DNA from: Erinaceus europaeus
Lineage: Eukaryota > Chordata > Mammalia > Eulipotyphla > Erinaceidae
DNA: 64,000 bases
NCBI RefSeq assembly: GCF_950295315.1
Contig: NC_080164.1
Span: 6,805,582-6,869,581, forward strand
Direction of reading: 5' to 3'
Made by a program: the position numbers and the translations under genes. Below, piece after piece: positions 21,433 to 32,734 of this stretch. How positions within the stretch are numbered: position 1 is the stretch's first letter; the number at the start of each line of letters is the position of its first letter. The notes beneath the pieces are model-generated. The model searched no databases. It was given only the letters and a program-made list of their open reading frames with translations, and was not told the origin of the DNA.

Positions 21433-21649
21433 CCCATTTAGAACTTCTGTATACGCCGAAGTTCTTAGTGCTTTATAGCTCTTAGTCCTTCAAGTTGCTG
21501 CGCTCTCCTTATTTTCTCAAACGTGGAAATATTTGATGCTGTATGCTCTGAGCTCCCGCAGATGACATAGACATTGTATTGTGTATAATGAGCACTCAAA
21601 CAGCAGCAGTGGTCACGTGCTGAGACCGAAGCTTCCCTTCATTGTCTTA

Positions 21650-21788
21650 GCTTGGGGATAGATAGCATAATGGTTATACAAAGAGACTCTCAAGCCAGAG
21701 GCTCCAAAGTCCCAGGTTTAATCCCTGCACCACCCTAAATAAACCAGAGCTGAGCACTGCTCTGGTAGAAGGAAAAGAAAGAAAGAAA
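21650..21788 (+). repeat. SINE-C
   Basis: GGATAGATAGCATAATGGTT, GTCCCAGGTTTAATCCCTGC, GAGCACTGCTCTGG. Confidence 0.85.
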
Positions 21789-21901
21789 TGTCTTAGCTTA
21801 TTACAGTCAAGAATCATGAGGGAGAGAGTTAACACAGATCTCAAAGGGAAGCACAGTTTTCAATCTACTATTGAAAAATGTCCTTGCTCTCAAGGAAATT
21901 T

Positions 21902-22177
21902 GTTTATTTTATTTTTTTTTAATTAATTTATTTATTCCCTTTTGTTGCCCTTGTTGTTTTTTATTGTTGTTGTTGTTGTAGGATAGGACAGAGAGAAATG
22001 GAGAGAGGAGGGGAAGACAGAGAGGAGGAGAGAAAGATAGACACCTGCAGACCTGCTTCACCACCTGTGAAGCGACTCCCCTGCAGGTGGGGAGCCGGGG
22101 TTCGAACCGGGATCCTTATGCCGCTCCTTGTGCTTTGCGCCACCTGCGCTTAACCCGCTGCGCTACAGCCCGACTCC
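21902..22177 (-). mobile_element. SINE-A with 11-bp target duplication
   Basis: Flanked by CAAGGAAATTT at 21891-21901 and 22178-22188, a perfect duplication. Full body and head. Confidence 0.93.
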
Positions 22178-22586
22178 CAAGGAAATTTATTTTTTAACCT
22201 TCTACAAATTATAAAAAGATTCTGACCTTAAGTGTACTCTGAAATTTTATAATTATCATCTTTAAGTCTATATCCTTTACAAACATCCACATGAAGGCAA
22301 CAAGTAAAAAAGTCAAGGGAAAACTTCAAGCGGGAGATGTAATTTGTTGCTCTAAAAATGCATCGATCTAATGGATGAAACTCTAACTAAAATTGTGGAG
22401 GCTGAAATGTCACCTCAGCCCCATTACTGAATTACCAAGGAATTTTATTTAGTCTTCTGTTCCTGATTTGTAAAAGGAAGACTAGATAATTTAACAGTTC
22501 TCAAAACGATACTATTCTTTCAAATGACAGGGACCAGAGTGTCAGAAAATTTAACTTCATTGATTCCTTTAGTTAAATTACCCAAT

Positions 22587-22722
22587 TGTTGTTAGAGTTT
22601 GGAGGCGCCAGCTGGCTGAGCTAGCTTCGCGGCGGTAGACAGAGACGACCAGTGTGTCCCCGAGTCTTTGTCTACCGCCGCGAAGCTAGCCCGGCCTGCT
22701 GGCACCCCGAACGTTAACGACA
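22587..22722. mobile_element. 136-bp palindromic foldback element with TG/CA ends
   Basis: The element starts TGTTGTTAGAGTTTGG and ends GAACGTTAACGACA, flanked by CCCAAT at 22581-22586 and 22723-22728. The two halves are inverted copies of each other over about 60 bp. The core GCTAGCTTCGCGGCGGTAGA (22620-22639) is perfectly mirrored at 22671-22690, around a 27-bp partly complementary centre. TG...CA ends and a 6-bp duplication are what retroviral-type integrases leave, and two LTRs in this window show the same. It is CpG-rich and encodes nothing. It could be a cDNA foldback with two identical LTR ends or a foldback DNA transposon. Confidence 0.8.
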
Positions 22723-22759
22723 CCCAATGCTTTCTTCCTTTTTTCATTTTTACTAGCTA

Positions 22760-23010
22760 AGATTCATAGACGGTATGAGCAAAGCTTAAGTGTGCAGTTC
22801 AGATAAATTTTACACATACCCAGGTAACCACAACTGAGACCAAACACAGAAACAGCTTTCTCTGCCATCTCAGAAGATTAAGATTCTGTTTTCTCCCAGT
22901 CACCACTAACCTCTACCCTTGCCTCCAAGGTAAAAATTTATCACTGAAAATAAAACCCCTAATTAAAAAATAAATAAAATAAAAACAAATTAAAAATTAT
23001 GATCCAGAGG
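22760..23010. repeat. Possible old L1 3' UTR fragment
   Basis: AAGTGTGCAGTTCAGATAAA and ACACATACCCAGGTAACCAC resemble old L1 3' UTRs, followed by an A-rich AAATAAATAAAATAAAA run. Confidence 0.4.
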
Positions 23011-23265
23011 AAAATATGGCTGTCTAGCTTTGACCAGTAAGAGCAATGCAACATTCTGGTGAAGTCTTAAAAGACTAACTTAAGTTCTTTTGTGTTGTGA
23101 AGGCAAAAGGTTAAATACTGGGTTGTCGGGAATGGTCTAATGCAGCTTGGCAAGAAAAAGCATCATGACGTTCCCAACAAACCCAACTGTATCAAGACAC
23201 AATCAAGAGGAAAGCAGTAGCCAATTCCCCTAATGATGAACTCTAAGTAGAGGTGAGATACTTAC

Positions 23266-23371
23266 TGATATAGTAAGGGTTTCATTCTTGTGGTCAAAAT
23301 TCATCTTCCCACAATAGGCTCTTTGGGATAGTAAGTTATCAAAGTACAACTTGCAGCGTAGAGTTAAACAC
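23266..23371 (-). CDS. SMC6: SMC6 exon (about residues 934-969), C-terminal head
   Basis: 106 nt: [20 protein letters not shown] then [15 protein letters not shown]. First beta-rich part of the C-terminal ATPase lobe. Acceptor TCTAG/G, donor TCA/GTAAGT. Confidence 0.97.
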
Positions 23372-23559
23372 CTAGAAATAAAGAGAATGAACACATTAAA
23401 AAAAAAAAAAAAAAAAAAGATACAGAACTAAGCATGGCTTTCAAACCAGCATGTAAGACCAGAAAGAAATAGGCAAAACATTGTGTCGTGGCCATCCATT
23501 TCACAGGCAGGATTTTTCCACATCATTTTGTCTTCACCGACCCTTCCCTTCTGCCCCTC

Positions 23560-23740
23560 CTTTTTTTCTGTTGGCCATCACTGGGTCTTTAAGGATCCAG
23601 GCTGACTTTATAAGACAGAGAGACACGGGGTCTTTGAAGGCCCCGTGGCACTGAAGCTTCCTCCAGTGAGAAGGGAGTGGGCCAGGACCCAGATCATCAT
23701 ACTACCCAAGGGAGCGGTTTGGCTGGGCCCGTCACTTCCT
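23560..23740 (-). repeat. SINE-E
   Basis: GACTTTATAAGACAGAGAGA and GGCACTGAAGCTTCCTCCAG. Related copies are at 26925 and 30385. Confidence 0.45.
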
Positions 23741-24293
23741 AGTCAGCAAATATCTAGAAGGTGGACAAAGATATCCCCACGCACTTAATACACTGCTCCT
23801 CACTGCTCTCATCGATTATGGGAAACTAACACTGTGTCTTTAGGAGGGCCAGTACAAAGATGATGGCTCCAGGGTCTGATCACTGTCCGTCTCCTCTCTG
23901 CAGCAGCGGAAAGGGTGAAGGTGATCTCAACCATTTTGTACCAGCTGAAAACATCACCTGGCACCATGCAACGCCCCCCACTCTTCTATACCAGCTCACC
24001 AGTCTCAGGCTCCAGCCTTTCTACACCTCAGCAAGATGCAACACGCAAAGCCACACAAAAGTCGGACTCAGAACCAGGGAGATCTCGTTCAAAGGACTTC
24101 TGGTGGTGTGGAAGCGCTGGACGGACCAGCTACAAAGATTCTAACAATCGGAATTCTGTTGATTGGTCGAAATAAATGGCAAACTCTGGAAATCTCTTAT
24201 TGGCTCATACAGTCTCTAATCTCTCAGGATTCTTAAGGGATAGTGTGAAGACAAAACATATTCGTATATGGTGATATTTTTAAATGCACTTAC

Positions 24294-24419
24294 CTTCTAA
24301 ACTGTTGATAAGTCTTGTATCTATGGGTCATTATTTCTTCTAGTAACTTAATGAACCTTTTTAAAGTTCTGACTTTATTATCCAAATCAAGATAGGTTTC
24401 TTTTGCTTCTTGGTACTGC
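24294..24419 (-). CDS. SMC6: SMC6 exon (about residues 892-934), coiled coil to C-terminal head
   Basis: 126 nt: [41 protein letters not shown] plus a split Arg. The coiled coil ends here. Acceptor AACAG/G, donor AAG/GTAAGT. Confidence 0.97.
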
Positions 24420-25113
24420 CTGTTTTGTGAACAAAATACCAACACATGTGTTTGACAAGACACTAAAAAAATATAATAAAATCTCAAAACAAACAAACAA
24501 AACCCCAAACATCTCAGCTATGAAAAGCAACTGGATGTACCTGAAAAAAAGGAAAATAAACAACCACGCAAAGGCTGGGGGAAAAAAAAAAATTCCATGT
24601 TTACAACTTCTACCAGTTAAAATCATGAACAAGTAGGCCAAAAAAAAAAAAAAAAAAGTGAAGTCTCACATTTACTAAGTGGACAGCCAAAGCTGCAAGT
24701 GAGAAGCCCTGCTGGGCTGGGCTGGGAAGATGGCTGAGGAAGAGGAAGTCTACAAGTGAGGTGCCCAGGTGGGGAAATCTCAAGAGTATCAGCAAATGTC
24801 GGAGGCACTAGCTCAGAGTGAAGAAACGGTGATGTGACACAGAAAGGGAAGAAATACTTCCTTCAGCGACAGGTGCAAATACAGGGACAGAGGCCCAGGA
24901 GGGGAGCCTCTCTGGGGAAGGGGTCCGGACTGCCCCAGCGACTGCTGTGCTTGGCTGGGTGCTTTTCTGACTCACTGTGGAAAATCATGTCCAAGTCCCG
25001 AGAGCAACATGCTACGTGGACCCTCCTCTCCTCTCGAGCGGTGCAGACACAAGATGCGAGGTGTGCACGTGTGTGCACGTACACGAAGACGCATCACACG
25101 GGAGAAGCAGAAA

Positions 25114-25340
25114 GCAGGGGCTGGGCGGCACATCAGTGGTGCACAGGCCTCACCACGAGCAAGGACCCAAGCTCAAGACCCTGCTTGGTCCCCCACCTGT
25201 GGTGGAGCAATGATGAAGGTCTCCCCCCAACCCCCATTCCTGTCAGAAAAGAGGGAGAAAGGTGGAAAAGGCCATAGGAAGTACAGGCCATTTGTGTACG
25301 CACTGAGCCCCAATGATAACCCTGATGAGAGAGAATATGC
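25114..25340 (+). repeat. Old SINE-A/B relative
   Basis: GGGGCTGGGCGGCACATCAG head, CAAGGACCCAAGCTCAAGAC, ending GAGCCCCAATGATAACCCTG as in the long form. Confidence 0.55.
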
Positions 25341-25547
25341 AGGTAAAAAAATGGGGTTTTATTGTTTTTGATATTTTTTTATGTAATTATGCTTATGTCA
25401 AAACCAGGCAATACATCTAAGAATAAGGCAATTTCTTTAGCAGCTTATTGATTCTAGACAGAAAAATTTAGTAGGAGCAAAGTATTATTCATAATTCAAT
25501 TTAAGATGCATCTAAGATAATTGCTTTCTTTAACCTACTTTTTCATA

Positions 25548-25843
25548 TTTATTTATTTTCCCTTTTGTTGCCCTTTCTAATTATTATATTACTGTTATTG
25601 TTATTAATGTCACCATTGTTAGACAGGGCAGAGAGAAATGAAGTGAGGAGGGGAAGACAGAGATGGAGAGGGGAAGACAGAGATGGAGAGAGAAAGACAG
25701 ACACCTGCAGACCTGCTTCACCGCCTGTGAAGCGACTCCCCTGCAGGTGGGGAGCTGGGGGCTCGCACCGGGATCCTTCTGCCAGTTCTTGCACTTTGCA
25801 CCACATGCACTTAACCCACAGAGCTACCGCCCAACTCCCTAAA
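25548..25843 (-). repeat. SINE-A
   Basis: Complete reverse copy. A stretch containing AGGGGAAGACAGAGATGGAG is duplicated inside it (about 25652-25690). Confidence 0.92.
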
Positions 25844-25867
25844 CTACTTTTTTCTTTTTAATGTTTT

Positions 25868-26155
25868 TTATATTTTATTTATTTTCCCTCTTGTTGCTTG
25901 TTATTTTATTGTTGTAGTTATTATTATCATTGTTACTGATGCCGTCGTTGTTGGATAGGACAGAAAGAAATGGAGAGAGGAGGGGAAGACAGAGAGGGGG
26001 AGAGAAAGATAGACACCTGCAGACCTGCCTCACCGCCTGTGAAGTGACTCCCCTGCAGGTGGGGAGCCAGGGGCTCGAACCGGGATCCTTATGCCAGTCC
26101 TTGCGCTTTGTGCCACCTGCACTTAACCCGCTGTGCTACTGCCCGGCTCCCCACT
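25868..26155 (-). repeat. SINE-A
   Basis: A second reverse copy about 25 bp after the first; head end CGCTGTGCTACTGCCCGG-like at 26130-26147. Confidence 0.92.
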
Positions 26156-26587
26156 TAAAAGCCATGGGAGAGTGACACTGTCACATCTCTAGAAGGGGGA
26201 TTCTACCAATGAGCTGTGGATTTACGAAGCCGGCAATGAGCCACAGAAATAAACCTGGTGACGGTCAGATCACTCTAACACACCATGTATTACTTACCAT
26301 AGGTTACACTATTTAATCTCTAAGTACTTTAATTATATCTATTTTATAAATGAGAACATTAAGTTTAGAGGCTAGATAATCTGACCCCCCCAAAATCACA
26401 CTGAGTAGGTAGTGAGATGAGGATGAAATCAGTTATTCTTGTAACCATAGCTCTGCTCTACCTGCACTATAGTTTGACTTATCAAGAATGCCAAAGACCT
26501 GTTTCAATGAACCTCCCTGACATAAAGGTTGTACTGTTGTTTGTTGCTGTTATTTTTAATCTTTATGTATGTAAGAAATGGTTTCTA

Positions 26588-26702
26588 ACTCTTTTTTTTT
26601 TTTTGTACTCTTGCCTGTGGTGGTGCTGAGAAATGAACCAGGGACCTTGGAGCCTCAGCACGAAAATCTTTTTGCATAAACATTATGCCATCTCCTAGGT
26701 CC
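26588..26702 (-). repeat. SINE-C
   Basis: GGTGGTGCTGAGAAATGAAC and AAACATTATGCCATCTCCTA. Confidence 0.75.
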
Positions 26703-26924
26703 CCTAATTTTATTTCCATTTCTTTGATTACTTTCCATTTCCATGCCCACATGAATCTTAGTGGTATAAGCTATGTTAAAAATGCCATTTCTTAGTGAGC
26801 TTTATAATAATTCAGAGGGGGAAAAAATCATTAATGAAACACACACACAGGAAAAGTCAATCCAGCTTATCTGCCAGCAGCACTCTGCCCCCATTCAAGA
26901 TTTCACACATAGGCCATTTTTGCA

Positions 26925-27100
26925 GTTGTCATCATTACCGGGTGTCACTGATCAGTGTGGATAGTTTTCAGAGACAAAGACAGGAAGAGGGAAAGACAGC
27001 ATAGCACTGAAACTTCCTCCCATGCAGTGGTGGGTGGGCCAGAACCTAGCTCGTGCTTTTGGGAAAGGAGGTACACTATCCAGGTGGGAGGTTTTGCTAC
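26925..27100 (-). repeat. SINE-E
   Basis: CAGCATAGCACTGAAACTTC and GTACACTATCCAGGTGGGAG. It ends about 75 bp from an SMC6 exon. Confidence 0.45.
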
Positions 27101-27174
27101 TCCTCAGCTTTGATGGGAAAACATTCCTCCATATATACGTGGCTCTAACAAAGCGCAAAGCCCCCAGCCCTTAC

Positions 27175-27320
27175 CTCATTATTTCTTCCCGGTCTCCGTG
27201 ACTCGCATGTTCAGCTTGTATCTTTTGTCTTAATCGATTAATTTCTTTGTCTAGAATTGAGGCAGATTTCTTGACTTCTATTCGCTCTGGACAGATCTGT
27301 CTTGCCTGTGACATTTTCTC
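27175..27320 (-). CDS. SMC6: SMC6 exon (about residues 844-892), coiled coil
   Basis: 146 nt: [48 protein letters not shown] plus two bases of a split Arg. Donor GAG/GTAAGG. Confidence 0.97.
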
Positions 27321-27771
27321 CTAAGAGAACAGATGCTTAGTTAACTTTAAAACCATTTTTCGACAACTCATTGTACTATTTGTATCAAATGTGCTCAGTA
27401 ACTTAGGAAATCCCATTTAAGAAATATATTTAAGTTACATTTAATAGCACTGGTATTTCTCTAAGTTGCATATTTGGAATATATACAAGTCTAAAGCAAT
27501 TCTAAATACTCAAGAAAATTGTATCATTATGTGATACATAACATTTTCTAAGGCCCCTAAAAGACTTTTTGGGGAAATTCATGTTGCCATTCCAAGAAGC
27601 TCAGCACAGACAGAGATAAATGAAAGCAAAGTCAGGATAGATCTCCTTTAAAGTCAGACCAAGGTTGCCTCCGATTTATTCTCCTCTAAAAACATGGCTG
27701 CTGATTAATAGCTATCTGGCACCACGGTGTTTGCCCAAAGATAATTGGTACTGCGGCTTACAGGGAGAACC

Positions 27772-27794
<23 letters not shown>

Positions 27795-27803
<9 letters not shown>

Positions 27804-27930
27804 CAAAAACCAGAGCACTCTCTGCTTAACTCTGGTTTATGGTGGTGCAGGGGGATTGATAGAATTTGGGCCTTTGGAGCCTCAGGCATGAGAGTCTTTT
27901 TGCATATTCATTATCTATCTACCTCAGCCC
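27795..27930 (-). repeat. SINE-C with poly-T/poly-A start
   Basis: CAGAGCACTCTCTGCTTAAC, GGTTTATGGTGGTGCAGGGG, TTTGCATATTCATTATC. Confidence 0.75.
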
Positions 27931-28251
27931 AGAACCACCTGTTCCAACATAAAACTGCCAGTCACTTGTCAATCTGGGCAACTATGATATAGCTGTAATA
28001 GCAGGGAAATGTACCACTTTCCAAATCACTCAGAGGGCTGCCTCGAACGTTCCTCACGGGTCTGCTGAAGATCCCACACCTGGAGAGTCCCTACACCTCT
28101 CTGTCCGTGGATTCACTCAAACAACATGCTCTGTACCAAACCATGCATTACACAGGTTGCATCTGGACACGAGACACTAAGAGAACGGAACTTTAATAAT
28201 CTAGAATAAGTCTGTAAGCAAAATGTATAAGAAAACAAAAGGATGGCTAAC

Positions 28252-28389
28252 CTCTAGTTCTTTTTCTTTCTTATCGAGTTCTCGTTTCTTTTTATTCAAA
28301 GTATCCAAGTGTTCTTTCTGCTTCTCTTCATAATGCCGCTTTCCTCGTTTTTGGTTATCTACTTCAGAATCGGCAAGATTTAATTCATC
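28252..28389 (-). CDS. SMC6: SMC6 exon (about residues 798-843), coiled coil
   Basis: 46 codons: [46 protein letters not shown]. Strongly charged coiled coil. Donor GAG/GTTAGC, again T at +3. Confidence 0.97.
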
Positions 28390-28881
28390 CTGTTTCAATA
28401 AAATCAAAATAGTCTATAAAGAAAACATTTTTAAAAAACTGTCAGCACAGGCACAACTGACACCTCACTGAAGCATGGAGGGCTGACTGTTCAGCTTGAA
28501 GAACCAAGCGTCTAGAACCCGTATCCATGCAGCTCTGAGCACAGGGAGGAGTTTCCCCAAATTAGGAAGTCACACGGCTATCTTCAAAACCTTACCAAAG
28601 TTTCCAAAAATCATGGGACTATCAATTTGACTTATAAAAATCAACTGAGTTCATTGGGACATCACTATGACATAGCGAGACCGAGGTCAATGAGGCTGTG
28701 GGCTATTTACGGGTCACCTAGTGTGAAAGCTGGTTCTCCAAAAGCTAAGTCCAAGTGTGAGGAAGGGCTTTAATTTTGACTGAGCAATCATTCCTGCAGG
28801 AAAAATACCTCACAATTTTGAACAGAAAATAAGACCCTAAAGAAGTTACTCCAAGATCACTTTAACAAGAAATGGGGTGGG
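28390..28881. other. SMC6 intron stretch, nothing identified
   Basis: No recognisable repeat or exon. Confidence 0.4.
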
Positions 28882-29235
28882 GGTGGGGGTCGGGCGGTAG
28901 CGCAACGGGTTAAGCGCACGTGGTGTAAAGCACAAGGACCGGTGTAAGGATCCCGGTTCAAGCCCCCGGCTCCCCACCTGCAGGGGAGTCGCTTCACAGG
29001 TGGTGGGTGAAGCAGGTCTGCAGGTGTCTGTCTTTCTCTCCCCCTCTGTCTTCTCCTCCTCTCTCCATTTCTCTCTGTCCTATCCAACAACGAACGACAA
29101 CAAGAACAATAATGATCACAACCAGGCTACAGCAACAAGGGCAACAAAAGGGGGGGGAGGGCCTCCAGGAGCAGTGGATTCATGGTGCAGGCACTGAGCC
29201 CCAGCAATAGCCCTGGAGGCAAAAGCAACAACAAC
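28882..29235 (+). repeat. SINE-A, long form
   Basis: GGGGGTCGGGCGGTAGCGCA head; a GGTG slip in GGTGGTGGGTGAAGC; the long block GGAGCAGTGGATTCATGG; tail (CAA)n. Its CpGs are well kept, suggesting a young copy. Confidence 0.93.
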
Positions 29236-29560
29236 AACAAAGAAATGGTAGTGCACCCAGGAAGTGACACAGCCAACGGAGGGCTTACATGGGAGAGATT
29301 CCAGATGGGATCCTGGCACCATCTCTGCTGGAGCACAGCTCTGCTCGCACCCTCATCAGATAAAAAACAGACACCACACCACACAACTAGAAAAATGGAA
29401 AATAAGAGGGAGCGCTAAAATGCTCAGAGTTGTTGAAAAAGAAGACAATAACTAGGTGCCACTTGGCAGCAAGCAAGGTGGCTTAGTGGTCAAGTGCACA
29501 TTTGCTTTAACTTGTGAGTGCATCACACACACTCCTACTTGGCTAACCCAAAAAGAAGGA
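29236..29560 (+). repeat. Degenerate tRNA-like SINE pieces
   Basis: ATGGTAGTGCACCCAGGAAG with ATGGGATCCTGGCACC, then AAGGTGGCTTAGTGGTCAAG with a CACACACTC end. Confidence 0.4.
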
Positions 29561-30209
29561 AATACAGAGGGCAAACAGGAACCATTAAAACACAAACATC
29601 AGTTAGCCATCACTTTTAAGAGGAAATACTGAACGAATTCCTTATAGGACAGAGTATAACAAGGATTCCTAGTCCCATAAAATAATTTAGATCAACTTGA
29701 TTAAAATTAGAGTCAAATGCTTCTTCTGCACTGACTGCTGATGATGCGGTTTTAGTTCAGTCTGTCACACAACAGGATTGGCTCTATACTCTCAGAACTC
29801 TGCTGTACACCATCTTTATGGTTTTTTTTTTTTTTTTTTTTTTCTGATGTAGTGTTTAGAGCAACAGAATTTTCTCTCAGCACTCTTTTTTAGCGGCATT
29901 CTGTAAAGTCTGGTATGTTTTTCATGTTTTGAAAGAAATTAAAAAAAGAATTACGACTTCTTTCCTGGACCACGGTCATTTAGAAGGATGCTAATTTTAT
30001 GTTTGGAAGTTACCCTTTATCGCTCTGTTGTTAATTTCTAGTTTGATTTCATGATGGCTAAAAACAAAAAGACTATTGGATTAACTGTTGAGTTTATTTT
30101 AGGAGGCGTGGAATTCCTGAAACTCTTGAGTTTTCAATTGGCCTTTCATCTAAGAGTTACTTATTCATTTGGTTTGTTAAACAAAAACTGTTACAGTTTT
30201 AGGTATGCT

Positions 30210-30345
30210 AGCCCCAAGGCAGAGACCCAGATGTCAACCAACAGAGAAATGGATAAACAAGTTGTAGTTAATCAAACATAATGAATTGCTACTCACCAAC
30301 AGAAAGGAACGATTTACTGATCCAAGTAACAGTAGCAACGAATAT
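30210..30345 (+). repeat. L1 3' UTR fragment
   Basis: CAGATGTCAACCAACAGAGA, AATGGATAAACAAGTTGTAG and ATAATGAATTGCTACTCACC follow the mammalian L1 3' UTR order. Confidence 0.6.
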
Positions 30346-30384
30346 TCTAACAAAAAAAAGTTTACCCTTTTGTTTTATTGGCCT

Positions 30385-30600
30385 TTTCCTGGTCATCACC
30401 AGAGCTCCACTCCTACAGTCTGACCTTTTCAGACAGAGAAACACAGAGACACAGAAAGTACAAAGGACAGAAAGAGCTCACAGCACTGAAGTCCCCTTCA
30501 CTGTGGTAGAAGCTGAGGTCAAAGCTAGTTGCACTGACAGCGAAACAGGGGCCCTACCTACCCGGGTGAACTACCTAGTGGCCCTCTTCCCCAAACCTCC
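30385..30600 (-). repeat. SINE-E
   Basis: CACAGCACTGAAGTCCCCTT and CGGGTGAACTACCTAGTGGC. Confidence 0.45.
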
Positions 30601-30849
30601 AGAATACAAGCTGTATTGCTGGAGAGCGTTCAATTCTGAGAAGACGTCAAAACCCAGAAGCAAGGGTACACAAAATGTGGTTCCGTCTTTTAAAACTCTA
30701 GAAACATCAATAGTTTTAACAAAAGCCAGACTGACGGCTGTGTGTGTGTGTGGGGGGGTATGCAGGGAGGGGCATAAGTAACCGCAAGGACAAGGCCATG
30801 GTCCTTTCCTGAGGACCCGGGTTCCTGGGTGTGTGCACACCAACACTTC

Positions 30850-31850
30850 TCAGCTTTTCTATTTGCATGTGCTCGTCACACACCAGCGGCAGTGCGGCCA
30901 CTGTTTTCCATGAGTCACTGGACTGAATTCTAGTCGATTCACTTGTTTTTCTCAGTCCACCATGGTCATATATATTGCCACCGATCATATTTAGCCTCAA
31001 AGAATTACTGTGATAAACAGAAAGAGGCAAGTTTAAAGCCATAGTTTCATTAAAGGCAAAATACCTGGAGAGACGCCGAAAGGAAAAAGAACTTTTGAAA
31101 CTGTCTAAGAATTTGTCTTTGGAATTACTTCACATGACAGGTTATTTATTTAACCTGAGAGTACAGTTAAATGCATCTTCTTCATCTTGCCAAAGAGCCC
31201 TACCATTCCTGATTTATAGGTTAATAGCTGAGGTTTTATAAGAGTTCTATTAAAAATAAAAACACTTGTTATGAGGAGGTAAGTGGCTTCTTTAATCAAT
31301 TTTCTTCTAAGAAGCAAAGAAAATGAGTGCAAGTTTATACAGCAGGAAGGACAACTGGAAAGTTGGGATGCCTGCTAAATAGCAGAGGCTGGACAGCAAT
31401 GTTTGCTATGGTAGAGTTGAAAAAAAAAAATCCAGGCCCAGATTTGCTTTAGAGAACCAATTCAGCTCTGAGGAGTCAAAGGATAAATTTGATCAGGGCA
31501 CATTTCTGCCAGTTAATCTCTCCTCCTGGCATCTTTGGAGAAGCAGAGAATTACTTGTAAAATAAGGTGAAAGGAACCTCAGTTTTTAATATCCCTTTCT
31601 CTACGTTCGCCACAGTCGACTTGTCTTTGTTTGCCTGGGAGTCATTCAGGTCAAAGGCAGCAGCACACCAACCAGATGTTCGCTAACAAACTCAGGTTAC
31701 TGCCGACGAAGGGGGATCCAAAGACAGTAAAAGCCAGTAAGGTGATACTCATCCTGATTCTGAGCTGAAATCAAAGACGAAGCACATTGAAACTGAAATG
31801 TTGAAAGGATTCTAAACTTGTGGTGTTTCTAAGCCTCCAGGAAGTTAAAG
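30850..31850. other. SMC6 intron stretch, nothing identified
   Basis: AT-rich, mostly unique sequence. I see no exon or young repeat. Confidence 0.4.
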
Positions 31851-31852
31851 TT

Positions 31853-31945
31853 GGGCCAGGAGGTAGCATAATGGTCACATACAAAGACTTTTCTTTCATG
31901 CCTGAGGTCTCAGGTTCAATCCCCAGCACCACCATAAGCCAGAGT
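31853..31945 (+). repeat. SINE-C, partial
   Basis: GGCCAGGAGGTAGCATAATG, CTCAGGTTCAATCCCCAGCA. Confidence 0.75.
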
Positions 31946-32115
31946 CCTCCAGTTTGAAGCCTGCCTCACATAACAGTGAAGGAAAATTCAATGCTGAGAT
32001 GTCCAGATGTGTCCTTTCTTCTATCTGAAAAAGTAAAGCCTGGAGTAAAGTCCCAGAATAGAAAGAAAGAAAAAAAAAAAAAAAAAAAAAAAAAACATAG
32101 TCTTGAAGAAAATGG

Positions 32116-32270
32116 AGTAGGGCTGGGGGCCTAGTCCACATGAGGAGTGCGCCGCTTTGCCGTGTGCAGGACCCAGTTTAGAGCCTGGCCCCCCAGTGCC
32201 TGAAGGAAGCCTCAGTGCTATGGCTTCTTGTACTATCCATGCCCGTCTCTACCGTACAATTCAAAGCAAA
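32116..32270 (+). repeat. Degenerate SINE
   Basis: GGAGTAGGGCTGGGGGCCTA, AGGACCCAGTTTAGAGCC, TATCCATGCCCGTCTCTACC. Confidence 0.4.
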
Positions 32271-32734
32271 CACAAAACTCTAGAGGCTAGAAAGAATCTA
32301 CTTATTTAAAACCTACATCCGTTATAAGGTTTGAAGAACAACCCCCAAAACTAGTTCTTAAGACTTGCTGAGAACATAGACAGACTTGGCACAAACTCCC
32401 TCTGGGGTTCAGAAACGGGAGGTTGTCCTTCGACAGAGTGCAGACTGCACGTGGGTCAACTCTGCGACTCCAGCGTGAAGGCTGCAGTCATCAGTTCCAG
32501 CTGACTGTCTAATGTGAGAAAGCGATTCCCTAAGCCCGGGCTTCAACAGGAACACAGTGAAGCAGAGAGCTCTGTGCCTCACGGTCCTGCTGTGTGAGGG
32601 TGACAGTGTGACATGAGGCTGGGGAGCAAAACACTTGCCACCATAGATGCAGTTTTACTGCCATGCTCAAGGTCCTGGCTTTCGGTTATTAGCAGCCGAT
32701 TTAAAGAGAGAATTCTTTAAAAAAAAATTTTTTT

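Noticed and set aside
22587..22722. Strong hairpin read as a microRNA precursor or terminator
   Set aside because: TG/CA ends and an exact target duplication point to an insertion. A hairpin transcript is possible but nothing else supports a microRNA.
24834..25277. 147-codon open frame
   Set aside because: Its second half runs into an old SINE. No homology recognised and no splice structure.
28882..29000. tRNA-like sequence with A and B boxes
   Set aside because: It is the head of a SINE-A. The tRNA 3' half and cloverleaf are missing, and the same holds for the other SINE heads.
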